Source: an uncultured Clostridia bacterium
GTDB taxonomy: Bacteria; Bacillota; Clostridia; Christensenellales; Aristaeellaceae
DNA: 10,072 bases
Reading direction: 5' to 3'
NCBI GenBank assembly: GCA_934670175.1
Contig: CAKUOX010000074.1
Span: 1-10,072 of the forward strand
Shown here in pieces: positions 1 through 4,663 of the stretch. Position numbers and translations under genes: made by a program. The notes beneath the pieces are model-generated. The model did no database searches. It worked only from the letters and a program-made list of their open reading frames with translations, and had not been told where the DNA came from. Position 1 is the first letter of the stretch. Each line of letters starts with the position of its first letter.

Positions 1-128
1 AGCATGTACAGCGCGCCCTTCGCGAAATTGATGATCCGCAGCACGCCGAATACGAGCGAATAGCCGATTGCGACCAGGGCATAGGTGCTGCCCAGCGCAA
101 TGCCATTAAACAGCTGTTGTAAAAACAT
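1..128 (-). CDS. Branched-chain amino acid-type ABC transporter permease, LivH family (N-terminal fragment)
   Basis: Only the first 42 codons lie in the window; the gene continues past the left edge. The visible protein begins MFLQQLFNGIALGSTYALVA and goes on through GYSLVFGVLRIINFAKGALY. This is the highly conserved first membrane segment of LivH-type permeases, including the G-x-x-Y-A-L-x-A-x-G-Y and I-N-F-A-x-G blocks. LivH forms one half of the membrane channel that passes branched-chain amino acids, or related compounds, delivered by a binding protein. A GGAGGAA ribosome site at 134-140 lies a few bases before the ATG at 128. The gene follows the RpiR-type regulator by 60 bases and belongs to the operon that opens with the binding protein at 3484. 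I infer that livM, livG and livF homologues follow outside the window. The family call is firm; the transported compound is unknown. Confidence 0.9.
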   Translation of the reverse strand, partial: MFLQQLFNGIALGSTYALVAIGYSLVFGVLRIINFAKGALYM

Positions 129-147
129 TTGGTGTTCCTCCCTGAAC

Positions 148-167
148 GGAGGCCGCGAACGGCCCCC
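148..167 (-). other. Intercistronic hairpin before the livH-like gene
   Basis: On the minus strand an 8-base-pair stem (GGGGGCCG with CGGCCTCC, one G-U pair) closes a TTCG tetraloop, just upstream of the permease ribosome site. No T-run follows, so it is not a standard terminator. It may protect the mRNA 3' part or tune permease translation. The other 40 bases of this gap hold only the ribosome site and a weak 5-base-pair dyad (170-174 with 183-187). Confidence 0.5.
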
Positions 168-188
168 AGCCTTCATTTTTCGGAAGGT

Positions 189-977
189 TTACGCCGGAGC
201 ATCGCCTCGGAGCATCTGGATGATCGTCATCTTCAGCGCTCGCTGGATCGTCACCTTCATGACGGAACCGTATGAGGGTGTGACATGCTCGGGAATGATG
301 GCGACATTGGCAAACGCATTGAAGGGCGAGCCCTTGTCTGCCAGCGTCACGACCTTTGCGCCGACCTTCAGAAAACAGTTGATAATATCAAGAATGTGCC
401 GGTTATAAACGCGGAAGCTGATTACATAGAGCACATCGTCCGCTGAGATCGTGCGGATCTGATCCATGTAGCCGCCGCCGTCCAGCGTGATCTGAAACGC
501 ATTGTCCAGCGACTTGGCAAAATCGTAATATGCCGAGCAGGCCGAGGCGTAATCGCCCTCCAAACCGGTCACATACACGCGCCGCGCGCCGATAAGCATC
601 TGTGCGGCGCGGTTCAGATTCTCGGTCATCTGCGCGTCGCTGGCGCGGATTTCCTGCAAAACCTGAATATTACTGCTGCACTGCGCCGCAAATATGCTCT
701 GACTGTCGCCGTCTGCATCCACATGCGAGGCTTCGTCGTTATACCGCTCGCGCATTTCCTTCTGGATTTCCTTTTGAAACTCTGCGTAGCCGGTCAGCCC
801 AATCTCCTGGCAGAAGCGGTGAATGGTCGTGGTGGATACCTTGGTACGGCTGCTCAGCTCCTGTATGGACAGGAACGCGATCTCGACGGTATGCGTCTCA
901 ATGTAATCCGCCAACAGGCGAAAGGCCTTGGTGAAATTCTTGCCGTTGCTCTGGATCATCTGCAAATAACTCGGCAT
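189..977 (-). CDS. RpiR/MurR-family transcriptional regulator with SIS domain
   Basis: This 262-residue protein has the standard two-part RpiR layout. Residues 1-77 form the helical HTH_6 DNA-binding domain, with the typical stretch around 34-67 (FLSIQELSSRTKVSTTTIHRFC, then EIGLTGYAEFQ). A linker follows, and residues about 120-255 form a sugar-isomerase (SIS) fold with the RRVYVTGLEGDYAS strand-turn and the DVLYVISF and AKVVTLAD strands. RpiR regulators sense a small ligand, usually phosphorylated or an acidic sugar, through the SIS domain and control neighbouring uptake and catabolic genes. The open frame extends to an ATG at 1046. I chose the ATG at 977 because it has a strong AGGAGG (981-986) and because the best promoter would start transcripts only about 6 bases before 1046. 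The gene lies between a hydrolase and a permease gene, so it probably regulates this operon and perhaps itself. The ligand is unknown. Confidence 0.88.
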   Translation of the reverse strand: MPSYLQMIQSNGKNFTKAFRLLADYIETHTVEIAFLSIQELSSRTKVSTTTIHRFCQEIGLTGYAEFQKEIQKEMRERYNDEASHVDADGDSQSIFAAQCSSNIQVLQEIRASDAQMTENLNRAAQMLIGARRVYVTGLEGDYASACSAYYDFAKSLDNAFQITLDGGGYMDQIRTISADDVLYVISFRVYNRHILDIINCFLKVGAKVVTLADKGSPFNAFANVAIIPEHVTPSYGSVMKVTIQRALKMTIIQMLRGDAPA

Positions 978-1001
978 ATTACCTCCTGGAATTTTGCATA
1001 C

Positions 1002-1028
1002 CCCGACGATCCGCAGCGGATCGTCGGG
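1002..1028. promoter_or_regulatory. 27-base perfect palindrome in the rpiR-type gene leader
   Basis: Two perfect 12-base arms (CCCGACGATCCG and CGGATCGTCGGG) flank a 3-base centre. The palindrome lies between the internal promoter (1059-1087) and the chosen start codon at 977, about 25-50 bases into the predicted transcript. The octamer AAAATTCC flanks it on both sides on the minus strand. No T-run follows on the minus strand, so a terminator is unlikely. It could be an operator for the RpiR-type protein or a leader RNA hairpin acting on translation. Confidence 0.6.
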
Positions 1029-1058
1029 ACGGAATTTTTGTTCCATACTTTATGCTCC

Positions 1059-1087
1059 ATTATATCACATGAAACAAAGCATTACAA
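1059..1087 (-). promoter_or_regulatory. Internal promoter for the RpiR-type regulator gene
   Basis: On the minus strand a -35 box TTGTAA (1082-1087), a 17-base spacer and a perfect TATAAT (1059-1064) predict a transcript start near 1052. The -35 box begins 6 bases after the hydrolase stop codon (1094-1096). The regulator and the permease genes after it can therefore be transcribed separately from the binding protein and hydrolase. Confidence 0.7.
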
Positions 1088-1093
1088 ACGGCT

Positions 1094-2245
1094 TCAGCTC
1101 AATTTATACAGCCTCAGCAAATTTTTGCTCATTACATTTTCCGCAGTCTCCATGGCGAAAGAATAGGAAATAAAATCCTTGTCCACCAGATCCTGCAGAA
1201 TCTCCGTAAAATACCTGCGGAACAGGATCGCGCCAAACCAGTTCTGCTCGGGGCAGCTGCCCGCATCCGTGCCATACATCAGCTTATTCAGCGGCGCCAG
1301 CTCCATTATGGCGCGAATCTTCGTCTCGCCCGCAATGCTGGCAAACGGCACCATGGAGGACACGTCGCCATATACATTGTCGTAGGAGGACATCAGATAA
1401 CCCAGCTCCTCACAGTAGGGATAGCCTGCGTGGATGAGCACGAATTTCGTGTTCGGATAGGCGTTGATCGCGTCGTACAGCAGCGCGGGGTTGCACTTGT
1501 ACAGGTTCAGATCCGGCGAATCGCCCAGCGCGGTGTGAATCTGAAGCGGCAGATCCAGCTCAGCCGCCACCTCGCAGCCCTTGCAGAAGCAATAATCACG
1601 GAAGCTCTTTTCGTATTCGCGATTCTTCGGATCGGACAGATACAGATAATACTGCTCTCGGAATTTGGCCTCGGACAGCACCTTGACATCCAGACCCGTC
1701 TTATACGCGATGATGGATTTGAGACCGATCAGCCCCTCGCGCTTTACCTTGGCCTTTACGCCCTCCACATACAGGCGCGTAAAGTCCTCAAAGCTGTGCG
1801 TACCGGATTCGATCACATCCTCGGCCACCCACTCCAGGCGGTTGACCTTCTGCACGAAGAAGCCCTCCATGTCGCGGTCAAACTCTGCCAGCTCTGCCGG
1901 CGTCAGCAGATCCTTCGTGACCGGCGAACCAATATCGGCGATCATTCCGCCGTAGCCCGCATCCTTCCACAGAACGTCGATATACGCCTTGCGGCTTTCC
2001 GCCAGGCGCTGCTGGCGCGCAGCTTCGATCTCGGCGATGCTGCAATCGGCCGGAAGCTCCAGGAATTTGCGCAGACGCTGATTCAGCATCTGGAATATGA
2101 GCGTATTCTGAATGCTCTCGGCGCGAACCGGCATGCGCGTCAGCGTGAAATTGCGCACATACGGCGTCTTGGCTGCGCGTCCGCTCGGGAACGGATGCGA
2201 GTGATTATCCAGAATCGTCAGACCCGAAAGATCGATTTTTTTCAT
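1094..2245 (-). CDS. Metal-dependent amidohydrolase, amidohydrolase_2 / FluG N-terminal-like
   Basis: The 383-residue protein has an amidohydrolase TIM-barrel pattern. HSH at 15-17 is the first-strand H-x-H metal site (LDNHSHPF). A conserved LKSIIAYKTGL lies at 175-185, with Lys176. IHTALGDSPDLN carries His237, LIHAGYPYCEELGYL carries His272, and LMYGTDAGSCPE carries Asp327. This order, especially H-x-x-L-G-D, H-A-G-Y-P and Y-G-T/S-D-A, resembles the FluG N-terminal half and the amidohydrolases found beside glutamine synthetase-like enzymes. Such enzymes hydrolyse amides, gamma-glutamyl compounds or, in some relatives, decarboxylate. It has no signal peptide, so it acts in the cytosol. It sits between a binding protein and an RpiR regulator and probably acts on the imported compound. 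Its AAGGAG ribosome site is rather far (12 bases) from the ATG. The superfamily call is firm; the reaction is not known. Confidence 0.85.
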   Translation of the reverse strand: MKKIDLSGLTILDNHSHPFPSGRAAKTPYVRNFTLTRMPVRAESIQNTLIFQMLNQRLRKFLELPADCSIAEIEAARQQRLAESRKAYIDVLWKDAGYGGMIADIGSPVTKDLLTPAELAEFDRDMEGFFVQKVNRLEWVAEDVIESGTHSFEDFTRLYVEGVKAKVKREGLIGLKSIIAYKTGLDVKVLSEAKFREQYYLYLSDPKNREYEKSFRDYCFCKGCEVAAELDLPLQIHTALGDSPDLNLYKCNPALLYDAINAYPNTKFVLIHAGYPYCEELGYLMSSYDNVYGDVSSMVPFASIAGETKIRAIMELAPLNKLMYGTDAGSCPEQNWFGAILFRRYFTEILQDLVDKDFISYSFAMETAENVMSKNLLRLYKLS

Positions 2246-2288
2246 GTTTTTTCTAAGCTCCTTGCGGTAATAGTAGCTTTATTTATTC

Positions 2289-2316
2289 CGCCCGCGCCGT
2301 TTTAGCAGCGCGGGCG
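2289..2316 (-). other. Intercistronic GC hairpin after the binding-protein gene
   Basis: A 9-base-pair perfect stem (CGCCCGCGC with GCGCGGGCG) with a 10-base loop lies between the binding-protein stop (2333) and the hydrolase start (2245). The minus-strand sequence after it is A-rich, not T-rich, so it should not terminate efficiently. By analogy with hairpins after other binding-protein genes, it may stabilise the upstream message so that the binding protein is made in excess. That role is inferred. Confidence 0.6.
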
Positions 2317-2332
2317 CATAAGCCGATTTAAT

Positions 2333-3484
2333 TTAGACCTGCGGCTCGATGCAGACGTCGGGCATTTCCACAAACTGGCCGTTCTGGATCTGCATGACGT
2401 ACACATTCTTCATGGTCGCGCCGTTCTCATCGAATACGAACGTGCCGGCAACGCCTTCGTACGGGCCCATGTTGGCCAGATAGTCCTTGATGGCCGCGCC
2501 GTCGGTGCCGACCTCGCGAATGGCCTTTACCAGAATGGACAGCGCATCCCAGGCATGGCTCACATAGGAATCCACGATGCCGCCGTCGACCTTCTCGGCG
2601 ATCGCCTTCTCCAGATACTCATATTCCTCGGTGTGATGCAGCGTGGAGAAGTTGTTGGGGATATAGATGCCTTCGGCGTCCTCGCCGACTACGTCAATAA
2701 ATTCAGTCTTGTACAGGGTATTGGTGCCGACCAGCGCGCAGTTCAGATCCAGCATCTTCATCTGCGGGATCAGCAGGCAGGCGTCGGAATACAGAACCGC
2801 CAGATAGATGTAATCCGGATTGGCTTCCTTTACCTTCGTGATGATGGGCGAGAAATCCTTGGTATTGCCCGCGATGAAGGTTTCGGCGGCGACCAGCTCT
2901 ACGCCCTTGTTTTCACAGGCGGCGGTGGCGGATTCCAGGTTCTGCAGGCCCCAGTCATCGTTAGAATAGATGATGGCCACGCGCTTTGCACCCAGGTAAT
3001 CGATCGCCCATTCGTGCTGCACGCGCGCTTCATAGGCATTGGGCATCTGCAGCGAGAAGCAGTAGTCGCCCGTCTTGGCATAGTCGGAATGCGATGCGTG
3101 CGGCGCGATCATCGGAATGCCCGCGCGCTGCATCACCGGCGCAGCCGCCATGGAGCAGGAAGAGGTCTGGCTGCCGATCATGGCAATATAGCCGCCGTCG
3201 GCAATGATCAGATTCGCGACATTCAGCGTCTCCTTGGGATCCTGCTTGTCGTCATAGAAATCGATCTCCAGCATGTGGCCGTCGATGCCGCCCTCCGCGT
3301 TGATCTTGTCGCGCAGAATTTCAAGCGAATTCTTGTAGGCCTGGCCATACTGCGCGCCCGGACCGGTGAGCGGGCCGCACATGGCGATGCGGTAGGGCTC
3401 GGCGCTTTCTGCCATGGCCGTCGTGAGCAGGCACAATGCAGCGACGATGAGAAGGCTTACGATGCGAGAAAACTTTCTGGACAT
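2333..3484 (-). CDS. Branched-chain amino acid-type ABC transporter solute-binding protein (Peripla_BP_6, LivK-like)
   Basis: This 383-residue exported protein captures the substrate and hands it to the LivH/LivM channel. Residues 1-25 are a signal peptide: basic SRKFSR, a hydrophobic core, then TTAMA before ESAEP, a signal peptidase I type site. The mature protein shows the family's opening strand (YRIAMCGPLTGPGAQYGQ, 31-48), the NAEGGIDG turn (62-69), VANLIIADGGYIAMIGSQTSS (89-109) and AGIPMIAPHAS (121-131). A second lobe follows, with VAIIYSNDDWG (169-179) and a closing TFVFDENGATMKNVYVMQIQNGQF (348-371). No lipobox cysteine is present (Cys18 lies inside the hydrophobic core with Leu before it), unusual for a Gram-positive binding protein. 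The gene is first in its operon, 88 bases before the hydrolase, and has its own promoter. The ligand could be a branched-chain amino acid, another amino acid or an amide. Confidence 0.92.
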   Translation of the reverse strand: MSRKFSRIVSLLIVAALCLLTTAMAESAEPYRIAMCGPLTGPGAQYGQAYKNSLEILRDKINAEGGIDGHMLEIDFYDDKQDPKETLNVANLIIADGGYIAMIGSQTSSCSMAAAPVMQRAGIPMIAPHASHSDYAKTGDYCFSLQMPNAYEARVQHEWAIDYLGAKRVAIIYSNDDWGLQNLESATAACENKGVELVAAETFIAGNTKDFSPIITKVKEANPDYIYLAVLYSDACLLIPQMKMLDLNCALVGTNTLYKTEFIDVVGEDAEGIYIPNNFSTLHHTEEYEYLEKAIAEKVDGGIVDSYVSHAWDALSILVKAIREVGTDGAAIKDYLANMGPYEGVAGTFVFDENGATMKNVYVMQIQNGQFVEMPDVCIEPQV

Positions 3485-3508
3485 GAACTACACTCCCTTA
3501 ACTTTTTT

Positions 3509-3535
3509 CAGGCTTTTGCCTGTGCTGTTTCACAG
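3509..3535. promoter_or_regulatory. Candidate operator and leader dyads of the transporter operon
   Basis: Two dyads lie in tandem between the -10 box and the ribosome site. CTGTG (3520-3524) and CACAG (3531-3535) form an inverted repeat with a 6-base centre that overlaps the -10 edge and the predicted transcript start. CAGGC (3509-3513) and GCCTG (3518-3522) form a second, hairpin-like dyad. The first is well placed to bind a repressor; the RpiR-type protein of this operon is the obvious but untested candidate. Confidence 0.4.
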
Positions 3536-3562
3536 TATAGCGCATAATTAGCAATTCGTCAA
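3534..3562 (-). promoter_or_regulatory. Promoter of the transporter-hydrolase operon
   Basis: On the minus strand TTGACG (3557-3562), a 17-base spacer and TATACT (3534-3539) form a near-consensus housekeeping promoter with a start near 3527, about 43 bases before the binding-protein ATG. An AT-rich stretch lies directly upstream (3563-3600) and could act as an UP element. Confidence 0.75.
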
Positions 3563-3874
3563 TACATTTTTGGAATAATTTTTCTATTTTAAAGAACTAA
3601 GTGTCCATAATTACGTCTATTCATTCAGAACAAGCCCGTAATTCGTTGTTCAATCATCATTTCAAAGTCAAATGTATCATTCATTCCATTTTTACATTTT
3701 TTAAGAACATGCACCCTTGCCCTGTTTTCTGAAATTTTCATCCGCCGCTTTCCACCGTGCTCCGGCAAAATGACCGACGCTTCCGTGCTCGCCATGCGGT
3801 ATAATTAGCACGTCCATATCAACAAATACAATAGCCGCCGACCCGCAAAACACTGGTTTTGCTAATTCCTATAC
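3563..3874. other. AT-richer intergenic region
   Basis: This gap lies between the terminator of the leuS unit and the transporter promoter. It contains a 10-base repeat, ATAATTAGCA, at 3801-3810 matching 3544-3553 in the promoter spacer. A related AATTAGCA lies on the minus strand at 3859-3866. Inverted repeats are GCAAAAC/GTTTTGC (3845-3851, 3856-3862) and GAACAA/TTGTTC (3628-3633, 3646-3651). A weak minus-strand promoter-like pair, TTGTTG and TATACC with 16 bases between, ends near 3797. I see no RNA gene; the only ORF is the doubtful one at 3625-3795. Confidence 0.5.
3625..3795 (-). CDS. Doubtful small ORF, 56 codons
   Basis: A minus-strand ATG-to-TGA frame encodes 56 residues, beginning MASTEASVILPEHGGKRRMK and ending EMMIEQRITGLF. 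I do not recognise it. The ATG at 3795 has no ribosome site. An internal ATG at 3741 is preceded by purine-rich GGTGGAAAG and would give 38 residues. The second half is AT-rich and lysine-rich, unlike the neighbouring genes. It could be a real small protein, a decayed remnant or chance; chance is the most likely. Confidence 0.15.
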   Translation of the reverse strand: MASTEASVILPEHGGKRRMKISENRARVHVLKKCKNGMNDTFDFEMMIEQRITGLF

Positions 3875-3914
3875 TATAAACAAAGCTGCGAAAGCGTGAA
3901 CCCGCCTTCGCAGC
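3875..3914 (-). terminator. Rho-independent terminator of the leuS-PAP2 unit
   Basis: On the minus strand a 12-base-pair stem (GCTGCGAAGGCG with CGCTTTCGCAGC, one G-U pair) and a 6-base loop are followed by TTTGTTTAT. It starts 20 bases after the phosphatase stop codon and separates this unit from the transporter operon. Confidence 0.85.
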
Positions 3915-3934
3915 CCTTCAATATTCTATTTTGC

Positions 3935-4633
3935 CTATGCGCGGCGCGCGCGCTTCTTTTTCCGGCGCACCCTGCGTCCGACGGCATATACCGCGGCGCT
4001 GTACAGCGAGACCAGTGCGGCGGAAAGCAGTACGGCGCCCAGCACATCCGTAAACCAATGCACACCCGAGAGCAGGCGGCCGATGGGCATCACGACCATC
4101 ATCAGCACGCACACGACCCTGCCCACGGCGACGATCGCGCCGTTTTTGCAGTAGCGCGGCAGCAGCTTATGCGCCGTCGCCATGATGCAGATCAGCATCA
4201 TCGTGTGGCTGGATGGATAGGAGGCTTCGAGCCCCACCGCCTCGTCCAGAATGACGGGACGGTAATTCACAACCAGCTTTTCAAACAGCGCGTAGAATAC
4301 GACGACCAGCACATAGAAGCCCGCCAGCAGCAAAATGCGGTAATCCACCTTTGCAATGCTCCTGCGGCGCACCAGCTGCGCAAGCCCGATCAGCGCGAAC
4401 GCACCCGCCACCACGAAGGAAAGGTAGCCCAACAGCTTGGTAATCTTATACCAGAGATCGCTGGTGCCCAGCAGATCAAAGAAGAAACCGTTCACGCCTG
4501 CGAAGCCCACCTCGGAGCCCTGCGGGCCGATGGCCTGCACGTCCACCGCCTTTACCGCTGCGGTAAAGGCGATAAACAGCACAAAGAGCAGCAGTGAAAG
4601 CAGGAACCTGCTTCGGGTCTTATTCCTTTTCAT
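3935..4633 (-). CDS. PAP2-family membrane phosphatase
   Basis: The 232-residue protein has several hydrophobic helices (about 10-27, 67-87, 100-117, 144-155, 168-183, 196-218) and the three PAP2 motifs in order. These are KLVVNYRP (119-126), YPSSH (139-143) and GRLLSGVHWFTD (185-196). Arg125, His143, Arg186, His192 and Asp196 match the catalytic histidine-phosphatase set. The motifs vary from consensus: the first Lys-to-Arg spacing is one residue short, PSGH is PSSH and SR is GR. Relatives remove phosphate from lipid phosphates such as undecaprenyl pyrophosphate or phosphatidic acid at the membrane. The C-terminus is very basic (RRVRRKKKRARR). A GGGGGAG ribosome site precedes the ATG. The gene starts 30 bases after the leuS stop with no visible promoter, so it is probably co-transcribed under the leucine T-box. 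The exact substrate is not visible. Confidence 0.88.
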   Translation of the reverse strand: MKRNKTRSRFLLSLLLFVLFIAFTAAVKAVDVQAIGPQGSEVGFAGVNGFFFDLLGTSDLWYKITKLLGYLSFVVAGAFALIGLAQLVRRRSIAKVDYRILLLAGFYVLVVVFYALFEKLVVNYRPVILDEAVGLEASYPSSHTMMLICIMATAHKLLPRYCKNGAIVAVGRVVCVLMMVVMPIGRLLSGVHWFTDVLGAVLLSAALVSLYSAAVYAVGRRVRRKKKRARRA

Positions 4634-4663
4634 TATGAATACTCCCCCTCTTGGTCAGTGCGC

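Noticed and set aside
1002..1041. The rpiR-leader palindrome as a plus-strand terminator
   Set aside because: A TTTTT run lies several bases after the stem on the plus strand, but there is no plus-strand gene upstream to terminate and the run is not adjacent.
1430..3547. Long plus-strand frames at 1430-2305 and 2555-3547
   Set aside because: Both are antisense shadows of the hydrolase and binding-protein genes, whose conserved motifs are clear on the minus strand.
3800..3805. Plus-strand TATAAT in the intergenic gap
   Set aside because: No -35 box lies at 16-18 bases upstream and no plus-strand gene follows.
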